DNA of 64,000 nucleotides from Novosphingobium sp. ST904. Lineage in GTDB: Bacteria; Pseudomonadota; Alphaproteobacteria; Sphingomonadales; Sphingomonadaceae. The stretch lies in assembly GCF_001298105.1 (NCBI RefSeq), contig NZ_LGJH01000162.1, positions 1 through 64,000 of the forward strand. Reading direction: 5' to 3'. The notes beneath the pieces are model-generated. The model was given only the letters and a program-made list of their open reading frames with translations, was not told the DNA's origin and did no database searches. The position numbers and the translations under genes were made by a program. Below are positions 43,060-54,100 of the stretch, piece by piece (the first letter of the stretch is position 1; every line of letters starts with the position of its first letter).

Positions 43060-44951
43060 TGGCATCACAGGGATATCGTGCGCAGCTGCCGTCCAGCGTT
43101 GTCCGCCGTGTGGTTCAGCGACAGCCCGGCGTGGGCGAGGCCATCACCAAGGGCATCGGCCAGCTGGGCGCAACCCTTTCGGGCGTGGCCGATTTGCAGG
43201 CAGAGACGCAGGAGCGCATCGCCGCGAGCGAGCACCGGATAGCGCAGGTCGAACAGCAGAGGCGGCGTGGGCAGGCCGTGGCCGACGGCATGGGCCGGAT
43301 GGCCGAAGTCGAACTGCAAATTGACGCACGGCTACAGGAAATGCGTGATAGCGCGCCTGCCGGTGCCCCCGGTTATGCGGCCCAGGCGGAGGAGCTTTAT
43401 CGCCAAAGCTGGCAGGAATTCCGCGAGACATTGGGAAATGACCCGGAAGTCCAGCAGCATTTCGCGTCCATGGGCGCGCGCTGGATCGGAGGCGGCGTCC
43501 AGCAAGGTAGGGATTACGAGCGCCAGCAGCGCGTCAAGGCGGTAGGCGATCAGTTCGAAAAGTCACTCGACCTGCAATCGAGCAAACTGTTTTCGGAACC
43601 CACCGTCGACAACATGGAGGCCATGCTTTCGGATTACGACACCGCAATCAACATGCAGGTGATCGACGGCAACTCTAAGGACATTATGCGCCAGCAAGTA
43701 CGGCAGAAGCTGGTGGGATCGCTTCTTGAGGGCACCCTTGCCAAGGGCAATTACGATGCGATTGACACGGCACTGAAAAGCGGCGCCTTCGATAGCTGGA
43801 TTGGCGGGGGCGAGGCAAAAGCGCGCTGGACCGCACGCGTCGAAACCGCGCGCGATGTATCCGTTCGCGAAGCCAAGGTTGCGGCCAACGAGACGAAACG
43901 CGCCGCGATCGACGGGTTGGAGACAATCGAAGCACGTATCGAATCCGGCGAGACGGTGCCACAGGCCGAAATCGAAAAGGCATTGGGCGTTGCGAAGGCT
44001 GCGAAGGTCGAAGAGGCCCGCCTCATCAAATATGCGACTGCGGGGGAACGGTCGATGCGTGCACGCTTTGCCCGCAACCTTTCAACCCCCGAACTGGATA
44101 GGCAGATTGCCGGTCTAGCCAGCAAACGGGCGGCAGGTTCCGCGACCGACGTTGAAATCCAGACATTGAATGCTTTGGACCATGAAGCCGACGATCGCGC
44201 ATCGAAAGGGGCGGACACCGTTTCCACCTTATGGAAGGGCTCCGATCCGGAGCGCCTGGCCGCTGTCCAGCAGCTTCATGCTATGCCGCCAAGCGAGCGT
44301 TGGCGGATCGCCGGAAAGGTCGGCGGGACCATCGGCGTGCTTGCGACCATGCAGCCAAAGAACGCGCAGACGGCCTTGCGTGGAGGGGCCATTCGAAAGG
44401 ACAGGCCCGACGCATACATGCCGATGAAGGACGGCAAGGCGGACCCGAAGCAGGCCCGCGACGCGTTCAATCGCTTTGTCGGTGCCGGTATCATGAATGC
44501 CATGGGCGGTGATTACGATAAGGTTCTGAACACGGCTCTCGACCTGTTCGTAGGCAGTCAGGCCGATAGCGGGAATTCCGGAGCTTGGGGGGAAGGCGCT
44601 TTTCAGGAGGCCATCCGAGTTGTTTTTGGCCAGACCTTGCGGCGCGACGGTACCAAACAGGGCGGCATTGGCGCAATCAGAGGGCGAATGGTCGAATTGC
44701 CCGCCGGTTGGACTGCTGCCGAATTTGACCGCGGACTATCCAGAATGACCTTCCCGCGTGCGGTCTACGGTGACGGGTCGCCTGCCAACAAGGCGGACGT
44801 TCTCGCCAATTATCGTCTCGTCGTGGATAATGTGACCGATGACGGCCGGGTCCAGTACCGCTTCGAAGACGCGCGTGGCCGATCTCTCATGCGTGATGAC
44901 GGCCAGAATTACCGCGTTGTCGTGAATCGCAGCCCTGCGGGAGAGAACTGA
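43059..44951 (+). CDS. internal core protein, T7 gp15-like
   Basis: 630 residues, mostly helical and coiled-coil (ETQERIAASEHRIAQVEQQR; KAAKVEEARLIKYATAGERS), start MASQGYRAQLPSSVVRRVVQ. It should be ejected into the cell envelope to form part of the DNA conduit. ATG overlaps the previous stop (TGATG), as does its own stop with the next gene. Confidence 0.85.
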   Translation: MASQGYRAQLPSSVVRRVVQRQPGVGEAITKGIGQLGATLSGVADLQAETQERIAASEHRIAQVEQQRRRGQAVADGMGRMAEVELQIDARLQEMRDSAPAGAPGYAAQAEELYRQSWQEFRETLGNDPEVQQHFASMGARWIGGGVQQGRDYERQQRVKAVGDQFEKSLDLQSSKLFSEPTVDNMEAMLSDYDTAINMQVIDGNSKDIMRQQVRQKLVGSLLEGTLAKGNYDAIDTALKSGAFDSWIGGGEAKARWTARVETARDVSVREAKVAANETKRAAIDGLETIEARIESGETVPQAEIEKALGVAKAAKVEEARLIKYATAGERSMRARFARNLSTPELDRQIAGLASKRAAGSATDVEIQTLNALDHEADDRASKGADTVSTLWKGSDPERLAAVQQLHAMPPSERWRIAGKVGGTIGVLATMQPKNAQTALRGGAIRKDRPDAYMPMKDGKADPKQARDAFNRFVGAGIMNAMGGDYDKVLNTALDLFVGSQADSGNSGAWGEGAFQEAIRVVFGQTLRRDGTKQGGIGAIRGRMVELPAGWTAAEFDRGLSRMTFPRAVYGDGSPANKADVLANYRLVVDNVTDDGRVQYRFEDARGRSLMRDDGQNYRVVVNRSPAGEN

Positions 44952-47900
44952 TGCCCGCACCGGTTTCAAATAGCGCCCGAAGCGCCGGGCGCGTTGCGGT
45001 ATCCGAAGCTGCCCCGCCGCCCGATCCCGGCTTCCTTGAAGGGTTTGGCGCGGCCTTTACCTCGGCCCGCAACGATCAGCCCGGCCGCATCCGCGACGCG
45101 CAGGTCGAGGCATACGCACCACTCATGATTGCCTTGGACAAGATGGGCGTGAACAGTTCGCAGTTCATTTTGCCGGTACGATCCGGACCGCAGCTGAATT
45201 TTGACGGCATATGGTCCCAAGTGGATGAAGTGCGCCGACGCGATCCTGCTGCTTTCAAAGATGTGCCGCGCACCCAAGCCGAGTTCGAAACGCAGTGGCG
45301 CAACAACTTTCGCGAGCGCGCGGAAAAGACGGAAGCGATTGCCGCACGCGCCGGCTTCGGAACGAGACTGGCGGGCGGGTTCGCTGCTTCTTTCACCGAC
45401 CCCATCAATGTCGCCACGCTTCCTCTCGGCGGCGTTGGAAAGTCCATGCTGATGCGAGTGGCAACGGAGGCGCTGGTGAACGGCGCTATTGAAGCCGCCA
45501 GCCAGCCTTTCATCAATATCGAGCGCCAAGGCCAAGGCCGCCGAGAAATGACCGGCGAGCAAATGGCGATCAACGTCGCATCTGCCGCTGCATTTGGCGG
45601 TGCCGTGCGCGGGGGCATCGAGGGCGCTCCTGCTCTTGGCCGACAAATCGGCCGCGCAGCAGATGCCGGCCACGGGGCGCTTGGCCGCGTGATGGAAGCC
45701 AATCGCGACCGCGTGCCGCAGGCCCTCCGGGATCGTTGGGACGCGCATCTGTTGGCGAAGGCCAATCCGCTGGACGATCCTGTGCTTCTTTCCGATCTTT
45801 CAGAGGCACTTATCGGGCAGGCGAACCTTTCCGATCTGGAGCGTTCGGCGATTGTAGTTCTGCGCCGCGAGGGATCAGCCGATGCGGGTAACCCATTCAT
45901 GCAGAACGGTGCAGGAACCGACCTGCACGATGCCCTCATGGACGAGGCCCTGAAATCGGCCTTCTCAGCGAACCCGATGGCGACGAGCCGGACTGCAATA
46001 GCAATGGCAGCCCGCAGCGCGGGGCAGACCCGGGAAGCTGGTTCGAGCTTCATGCGAAAGGTGCGCGGTGCGGAAAGCGATGGCGATGATGCAGCGGCAA
46101 ACCCGCGATCGAGCGCACGGGGACGCTATCAGTTCACGAACGGAACATGGCTGCGATACTACACAAGGCGTTACGGTGACGGGGGGCTGAGCAAGTCAGA
46201 AATCCTTGCCAAGAAGGGTGACGGTAACCTTCAGGAAGTGCTCATGCGCGACCTGACCGCCGATAACGCCGCCATTCTGGCGCGCGCGGGCCACGCCGCC
46301 AACGACGGAAATCTATATCTTGCGCATTTCGCTGGACCCGAGGGCGCCACAAAGCTGCTCGATGCGGACGCCGATCTACCGGCATCCCGCGTGCTTGAGC
46401 CCAAGGCTATCAAGGCTAATCCCTTCCTTCGCGATATGAAAGTTCGGGACGTGATTGCATGGGCCCATCGCAAAATGGGCACGAGCGCGGGTGATGCCGG
46501 AGTTCGAGTGCGCTCCGATATCGCCAGCGACACGGAAACCGCCGCCCTGCAATCCTCTTTGGATGAGGCACTTGGCCGTGCCGCCAACCTAGCGGAAGAA
46601 CACCGCCGCGCTGCACTGGGCGAAGACGATCCGCTGGCTTCCGCTCTCGATGCCAGTGCAGCACCGATCGAGCGCCTGGACATGCCGGAAAGCTCTGCCG
46701 CGCCGCTGGAGGCCCGCAGTCTGGACGCCGATGCTCCGCGCGCGGAAGTGCTTGCGGTGCTGCCGCAGCTGCGTGACGTGATCGCAGGCAGGCAAAGCCT
46801 GAACAAGGTAGAGGCGCTGGCTAAAGACCTTGGTGTTTCGGAACCCGACTTGCGCGCGGCGATGGGCGAGATGGTCCGGGAGGGCCGAGTTTCCATCAAC
46901 CGGAAGACAGGCCACTTCATGCGCAAGCCTCGCGCGCCGGACGGGCCTGAGGACGTGCTAGAATTTATCGCCCGCAATGGCGGCATTCGGGATGACGAAG
47001 GCCATTCGCTTGGCCTGCGTGGCATTTCCGAGCGGGAACGGCGCGAACTGCATCCCGCCGCCATCAAGAATGTGAAGCGCAAGCGTGAAGGCGGCGGCAA
47101 ACGGGACTGGCAGCGAATGACCCGCCGGAACGGTGTTTTGCTTCGGCATGAAGGCCGATCCGTCGATGCCATTGGTGAAATCCTTTGGGAGAGCGGATAT
47201 CTTCGCGGGGCAGAAAGTGAGCGTCCGACAACACGCGAGGTGCTCGAATATCTCGATCAGCGTATCAATAGCGGAGAAGCTGCCTACCCGGTGGGCGAAA
47301 TGCCAGCGCCGCGAACCGATGGGGCTGACGTGCCGGACCCGTGGACGATTTCCCACGTCGATCCCTTTGGGTTCGAACGCACGCCTGCCGAAATTCAGAG
47401 GCTCACGCTTGAACGCGATGACGCGCGCGCCGCGCTGATTGATCTCGGCTTCGCGGAAAACGCATTCGACCCGGTCGCCCTGGGCGACGTGCTGCACAAT
47501 CTGTCCTTCACCGACGCCAAGCTGCCGATCGCAGACCGTCTTGTACACGCGGTCAACATGATGGCGGACGACGTGCAGGCGAACGCCTTTGCACACAGCC
47601 AGGATATGGATTATGATTGGATCGATTATGATTGGCCCTCTTCCCCACGATCCGACGCTGATGGCGAAAGCCGCGCAGCAGCGCCTGATTTCTCAGGACG
47701 AGAGCCTGTCGCCGGAGCTTCGACAGAAAGCGACGTTCGCGGCGAACTTCTTCGAGAAGGTGAAAGCACGGCAGGCGAGCAACTCGCCCGACTGACGCCC
47801 GCAGAGCGCACACCGTTTCTCGATCCTGACAGCCCGGCAACGCATGCCCAGGCTGACAGCCTTCTTCATGATGCCCGCGCGGCCGAGGAAGCCGCTTCCG

Positions 47901-48532
47901 CCTTCCGGGATATCTGGAAAGACAAGGGATTTCAGAAAGCCCTCAAAGACATCGGCGATGTGGCCCATCGCGAAAGCCCGGTGGCAGCTGACCACGTGGC
48001 CGGTTGGCGAGCTGCCGAAACCGGCGATATGACTCGCTTCCGCGCCCTCGTCGGAGAAATTTCCGCAAGCACCAGCTATATTCCGCATGGGTTCAACCCT
48101 CGGCAGAGCTACCTCGAATCCTTCTACGCGAGGGTAACAGGGAAGCCGACAGAAGTTCGCGCGATCGGGGGCGTTCGGGTCAACAAGGCTGGGAAGCGGG
48201 TTATCGACGCGAACCAGGCGCTTCGCGAACTTGAGGCGCTGGATGCTGACCATGCCGCGGCAAGGGGCATACCGGATGAGAGCGGGCAACTAGACTTTGC
48301 GGCTCCGACGCGGGCGCAGGCCCGTACTGCACTGGAAATGCAGGGGCAAGGACGCGCCAAGTCGCGATCGCCACAAAAGGCACCCGGCAGCGATGGCGGC
48401 CTTTTCGACGTGCATGCGCATGATGCCACGTTCCGCTTCACTGACGACGGCGAGGAGGCTTCCTTGCGCGAAATTCTGGATGGGTTCGATGCCGAATCCG
48501 CCGAACTCAAGAACATCAGGGATTGCTTGTAA
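44951..48532 (+). CDS. internal core protein with transglycosylase-like domain, T7 gp16-like
   Basis: 1193 residues. After a hydrophobic region (residues ~130-240) there is a lytic transglycosylase-like segment at about 370-500: KVRGAESDGDDAAANPRSSA leading to GRYQFTNGTWLRYY, with the Glu of GAESDG a plausible catalytic acid. The rest is helical with basic stretches. Such proteins open the peptidoglycan locally during DNA ejection. Overlaps neighbours at both ends. Confidence 0.83.
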   Translation: MPAPVSNSARSAGRVAVSEAAPPPDPGFLEGFGAAFTSARNDQPGRIRDAQVEAYAPLMIALDKMGVNSSQFILPVRSGPQLNFDGIWSQVDEVRRRDPAAFKDVPRTQAEFETQWRNNFRERAEKTEAIAARAGFGTRLAGGFAASFTDPINVATLPLGGVGKSMLMRVATEALVNGAIEAASQPFINIERQGQGRREMTGEQMAINVASAAAFGGAVRGGIEGAPALGRQIGRAADAGHGALGRVMEANRDRVPQALRDRWDAHLLAKANPLDDPVLLSDLSEALIGQANLSDLERSAIVVLRREGSADAGNPFMQNGAGTDLHDALMDEALKSAFSANPMATSRTAIAMAARSAGQTREAGSSFMRKVRGAESDGDDAAANPRSSARGRYQFTNGTWLRYYTRRYGDGGLSKSEILAKKGDGNLQEVLMRDLTADNAAILARAGHAANDGNLYLAHFAGPEGATKLLDADADLPASRVLEPKAIKANPFLRDMKVRDVIAWAHRKMGTSAGDAGVRVRSDIASDTETAALQSSLDEALGRAANLAEEHRRAALGEDDPLASALDASAAPIERLDMPESSAAPLEARSLDADAPRAEVLAVLPQLRDVIAGRQSLNKVEALAKDLGVSEPDLRAAMGEMVREGRVSINRKTGHFMRKPRAPDGPEDVLEFIARNGGIRDDEGHSLGLRGISERERRELHPAAIKNVKRKREGGGKRDWQRMTRRNGVLLRHEGRSVDAIGEILWESGYLRGAESERPTTREVLEYLDQRINSGEAAYPVGEMPAPRTDGADVPDPWTISHVDPFGFERTPAEIQRLTLERDDARAALIDLGFAENAFDPVALGDVLHNLSFTDAKLPIADRLVHAVNMMADDVQANAFAHSQDMDYDWIDYDWPSSPRSDADGESRAAAPDFSGREPVAGASTESDVRGELLREGESTAGEQLARLTPAERTPFLDPDSPATHAQADSLLHDARAAEEAASAFRDIWKDKGFQKALKDIGDVAHRESPVAADHVAGWRAAETGDMTRFRALVGEISASTSYIPHGFNPRQSYLESFYARVTGKPTEVRAIGGVRVNKAGKRVIDANQALRELEALDADHAAARGIPDESGQLDFAAPTRAQARTALEMQGQGRAKSRSPQKAPGSDGGLFDVHAHDATFRFTDDGEEASLREILDGFDAESAELKNIRDCL

Positions 48533-51044
48533 TGGCTTTGGGAACCTGTCTCACCGATCTGCATGCCAAGGGCGTCATCACCGACGCGCGCTATGAGCAG
48601 CTGCGCCCGGTCTACGACGAACTCGTGCTCCAGTTCGAAGGCCGATATGGCCGTGATGCCGCAGAGTCCATGGCCACGGAAAAAGCATTGGAATGGGCCG
48701 AGGCCGACGCCATGGATCGCAAGCGTCAGGTTCTTTTGCAGGCCAAGCAGCAAGCGGAATGGCTGGCCGATGTTCGGCGCCAGAGCGGCGATGGCCCCAT
48801 TTCCCGGCGGGTGGCCGAAGACAAAATCGTCGACATGGATAACCACCGCCGCGCGATCCGTCAGCAGGCGTTGCAAATGATGAATGGTTTGCTTGCCAAG
48901 CATCGGCGCGATCTGACTGGCAGGGTGCGCAAGCCGGAAGAACTGGCGGATACCCTGTCGGAAGTTTTCGGTAAAGAAACAGGGAATCTCAACGCGCGTG
49001 AGATCGCGGATGCATGGCGGCAAACCACGGAATGGCTGCGCAGCCGATTCAACGCCGCGGGCGGCCGGATTGGTAAGCTTGATAGCTGGAACCTTCCGCA
49101 GAACCATGACATGCGCGCCATCCGCGATGCCGGTTTCGGGGCTTGGCGCGACTTTCTGTTGCGAGGCGGACCGGACGGGCGCGGGCTGCTTGATCGGGCG
49201 AACATGATCGACAGGGATACTGCCCTGCCATTCACCGATGCGAAGCTGGAAATCCTCCTGCGGGACATGTGGCAAGCCATCGCGACCGATGGCTGGAGCC
49301 GGAACAATCCGGGCGCGATCAATGTAGGCGCAACAGCCAACCGGCGTGCCGATCCGCGCTTCCTCCACTTTGACAGCGCGGAGTCTTGGACCTCCTATTC
49401 GCAACAGTTCGGCGGCGGTGGGTCGCCCTTCGACGCGATGCTCAGCCACATCGAGGGCATGTCCATGGACATCGCTGCCATGGAGAGGATGGGGCCGAAT
49501 CCCAGCGCCACCTTGCGCTGGCAGCAAGGCTGGCTGATGAAGAGCACCGAAGAGACGTTAATTACGGGCAAGGCCGGGAAGAGGGCGACTGATAACGCGC
49601 GCGCCGGGGTAGAAACCCTGCAAAATCTCTATGACGAATACACCGGGGCCAACAATCGACCAGTGCGCCGTCGCTTGGCACTAGGCTTCTCGATATTCCG
49701 GGCACATCAGGTTGCGGCCAAGCTGGGCGGCGCGGCACTATCGATCGGCGGCGATTTCGGCACGATGTTCCATACCTCACGGTTCAATGGAATTCCCGCA
49801 ACAAAGGTCATGTCGCGCTATGCCTCGATGCTCAACCCGGCGAACTCGTCTGATCGCGGTCAGGCAGCGCGGCATGTTCTCATGGCCGACCAATGGTCCG
49901 AGGGACACGCCGCGATGTGGCGAACCACGGGAGAGGAAATTGCGCATGAGAACATGCGCCGGTTATCGAGCGGCATCCTTCGGCTTTCCGGGCTTTCGGC
50001 ACATACCGATATCGCGAGGCAGGCCTTCGGCATGGAGATGGTTGCCCATCTGACCCACATGCGAGAGCGCAGCTTTGGCAATTTGGACGAAAATTCCGGT
50101 CGATGTTGCAGCGCTACGGCGTAGGGGAAGCCCGCTGGGAGAAGCTGCGGGCCATACAGCCGGATAGTTACAAGGGTACCGACTGGCTGTATCCTGAAAC
50201 CGTATCGAAAGCGGGCGATGGAGCGCTTGCCGACGACCTCATGCGAATGATCGTGACAGAGGCCGACTATGCCGTTCCGGTCCCGGATCTTCGAACGCGG
50301 GCAGCGATCGGTTCAACGATGCGTAAGGGCACATGGATTGGAGAAATCGGCCGCTCCGCATTTTTGTTCAAAGGCTTTCCGCTGACGATGCTGAACATGC
50401 ACGGACGCCGCATGCTCGACCAGGGCGGCGGCGGCGCGGCAGGCCTTGCCGCAGCGGTCGCATGGCGCTTCGGGCTTTCATTGCTCGCAATGACGACGAT
50501 CGGCGGCGCGCTGTCCTTGCAGGTCAAGGAAATTGCGAAGGGCCGCGACCCCTTGCCGATGAACTCGTTAAAGTTCTGGGGATCGGCACTTGCCCAAGGG
50601 GGCGGCCTGGGCATCATCGGTGACTTCCTCTATTCCATGCAAGATCGGTTCGGGGGAGGAGCCGCCAGAAGCCTTGTCGGTCCCGGTGGGCAATTCCTCG
50701 ACAACACGGCAGGCGCTGTCGTGCGCAATACCAGCGCCGCCATGGATGACGATCCGGAAACCAAGACCCAGTGGAAAAAGGATGCAGCACGGGTTGCCCT
50801 GTCCGAAACGCCAGGGATTTCGCTTTGGTATGCCCGTCTGCTTCTGGATAGGAGTTTCGGTGATATGTTGACGGAGTGGTCATATGGCGAAGATGTCGAC
50901 GATCATTATCGCCGCCTTGACCAATACGCCGAGGATCGCGGTACCCGGTATTTCGCCGCGCCGGGTGCCGGCATTGGCGGTATGCGCGCGCCAAACCTCG
51001 GAAATGCTTGGAGCAGTGCGGAGGAGTCTGTCGCGCCCCAATAG
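48532..51044 (+). CDS. large internal ejection protein (frameshifted)
   Basis: Start MALGTCLTDLHAKGVITDAR at 48532 (TAATG overlap). The first frame ends at 50124 but the protein continues at -1 from about 50090-50097: ...SFGNLDEN then FRSMLQRYGVGEARWEKLRA to 51044. A missing T in AATTTCC would restore about 837 residues. Hydrophobic Gly/Ala segments at 50400-50550 suggest membrane insertion. Probably the C-terminal partner of the gp16-like protein. Confidence 0.8.
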
Positions 51045-51047
51045 TTG

Positions 51048-51070
51048 ACCGTATTATCCATATGGACTAA
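51048..51070 (+). promoter_or_regulatory. tail-spike promoter candidate with operator-like site 7
   Basis: TATTATCC-ATATG-GACTAA (site 51054-51070) right after TTGACC (51045-51050) in the 100-bp gap before the spike gene. The -10 could be ACTAAT. On the minus strand the site reads TTAGTC-CATAT-GGATAA, close to site 8. Confidence 0.55.
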
Positions 51071-51144
51071 TTGCTGCCTTAACGCTGGCTCCATCCCTGT
51101 CCGCCTGCGCCGCGCCTCCGTGCGCGCCGCAATTGGGTGTAGAC

Positions 51145-54100
51145 ATGGCAGTCGGCAGCGAAGTTACTGAACACACTTTCTCGCCTGGGTCGGCCATGGC
51201 ACCGGAAGCTCTGACGGGATTGATCTTCTATGATCCCGTTGAGCTGGTCGTCGAGCACTGGCCCTACGGTGCCGAGGCAGGGACGGTCCTGTATCTCGAC
51301 CAAGACTACACTATTTCCGGCGATTGGGCGTCAGGCACGGCCAGCATCACCCCCCGCGCCGTCTATCCGCTGGGTGCAGAATGGCGCATCCGCCGCGAAG
51401 GGCTGATCCGACAGCCCGAGGTTCTGCCTAAAATTTCGCCACTTTCGTCCAAGGATGTGGAGCGCGGACTAGATCGCCCCATCCTCCGTTTGCAGGAACA
51501 CGCACGCGAAATCATGCGCACATGGCGATCGCCGCGCGGGGAGAATGGCCTCGACCTTCCGGGCGTCGGCAAGCGCGCACTCAAGGCCCTGTTTTTCGAC
51601 AGTGAAGGCAATGCCGACCCTATTTCTATCGACGATTTCTCCGAACCTGCGCGCGCCGCCGCAGATAGGGCCGAGACGATCGCGAACGGGTTGCAGATTA
51701 CAACGACGTTTAAGGATGCTCTCTTCGGCAGCAAAATAGCTCTGGCTGCTGTGACGACCCCGACACCCGGACAATCGGCAGTCGTCACCGATCCGGCCAA
51801 AGGCGGCAATTTCCGCTTCTCATCCATCGACCGTTCGGCCGAGGTTGCGCTTGATCCTGACGGCGGACTCTTCTTCCCCCCTTCGGGAGGGAACGGCTCT
51901 GCCGGTGCCTGGGAGCGATCGTTCGGCACTACCGTCATGGCGGAATGGTTTGGCTGCGTCGGCGACGGCTTGACCGACGATCAGCCCGCATTTCAACGGC
52001 TCGTAAACACCATGGCCGCCCTTTACCCTAAGGGTTTCACGGTTTCTGCCGCGCTGAACAAGCTGTTTCGTTTCGGTGCAGTCGTCCGCCTTCCCAGCGG
52101 CGCGCGAATCGAAAGTATCAATTTCACGAACGCCGGAACGAACAACTTCTTCGAAGTCGTCGGCGGACTGACGGCACCAACTGCTTTCACAGAATTCGTC
52201 ACGGATATTGCAATCGCAGGCTGCAATTTCTTCTGCGATGTATCCAACACGTCGAACGTTCTGCGAGCAAGAAACTTCAAGCGGTTGCGGCTGCAAAATA
52301 ACATCTTCCAGAATTGCAGCCTTTCCAGCTTCGGACATGCGGCCGAGGATCTCGGGCTATACAAGATTGCCAATGGCTCCGCGGATTCTTCGGGCCTCCC
52401 CGGCTCCGGTACAGACCCGGCGATTGTGGCTGGCTTCTCCACCGGGCCGGATTTCGACGATCTCAATTCCGACTGCACCATTTCTGGCAATGTGGGCAAC
52501 AGCGGCCGGTACAACGGCAGTCTCGCCCGCCTCGAATTCATCAAAAATGTGACGATCACGAACAACATCGGCATCGGGTGTAAGATTTCTTGGTGGGGAG
52601 GCGGCGCAAGCGCAGCCGAAGGCGGCGAACTGTGGATGAAGCGCCGTGTCCGCAATGTGACGATCACGAACAATTATCTGAGCCGCGCCAATGGCTGCAT
52701 CAATGGAAATAATTCGGACGGAATGACTATCGCAGACAATATCTGCGAGGATTCCATGGATACGTGCCTTGACCTTGAAGGGTGTTTTAATTGCTCTGTT
52801 ACGGGCAATTTCGTTCGCGACGCGGGCAACTTCTGCACATCGATATTCTACGCGTCGATGAACAACGTCTTCGCAAACAACACGCTTCTACAGACGAAAA
52901 GAGCCAAAAACCTCGGATCGTTCCTGAATACGACGGGATACACAAGCGCAGGCACTTGCACGTCAAGCGCAGGAACCAACGGACGGGTTAGGCTGACCTT
53001 CGCCGCTTCGCATGGCTTTTCGGATGACCAGATGATCGCCCCTGGCACAAAGTCAGGCAACATGGGCGCCGCGCTCTCCGGTTGGTATCCGATCCTGATC
53101 TTGGATGCGACGACCTTAGAGCTGGTCGGAACCGAAGATATCGGGACCATGACCGGCGCCGTTTCGAATGTTCGTTACCAGCGCGGCAACATCATGTTTC
53201 AGTCGAACCTTGCGACGTTCGATGCTGCGGACGAGGCCGATCGTGTCCTCTGGCAAGGTAATACCTGCATCTACGAAGGCACCCATAACCTTGCGACCAT
53301 CAACGGCGACACAGCGATGCGCACGATGATGGTGAGCGGAAATCACCTTCGCAACGTGCGCATCGTCGACGTGAGCCTCGACAGCAAATCGGTGATTCAG
53401 GGCAACTATCTGGAATTTGACAGTCAGCCGGTTTGGGCCACCGCAAACGTTGCACTGCTCCAATCGACCGGCCGCATAATCGACAACACCCTCAAGGTAT
53501 TGCCGAAGTGCGTTCTGCCTGCCGGCACTGTCGGCATCGCGACCTATCAGGTCGTGTCCAGCGGAACATGGGGCGAGATGCGGGGCAATTCCGTAGAGGA
53601 CTGGCCGAGCCAGCTGACGGCAGACATGGGCTATCAATACCGCGTCGATGCTTCGAACCCGTGCGGCCTCATGATTATCGATAACGTGTTTGACACGGTT
53701 CTCGACATGAATGCGTCGAAGGGCAGCATTCGCATCGTTTACGAAGGCAACCGCAGCAAGAACAAGTCCCTGCCGGTGGCCCGTCCCGCCGTCGCTTCGA
53801 TCGGAACCCTTGGCGGCCTTGTGCGCGGTACGAAGATCGAAAGCGGCGTTGCGTTGTCCGCGGGCGGCGTTTTTGCACAAGTCGCTCTCAACGATGGCTG
53901 GGATACCAGCAATGCCTGGGTCGCCGGCATGAATGTGGCTGTGGGCGACATGCTATATAGCGGAAGCAGCGTCTATCGCGCCACCGCAGCCGGGGTTGCC
54001 GGGGCGACCGCGCCGACGGGTACCGGAACCGCAGTCTCAGACGGGACGCTGACATACCGGTATATCACCGCGAAAGTTGTGTGGGGTGCGCTTAGCCTGG

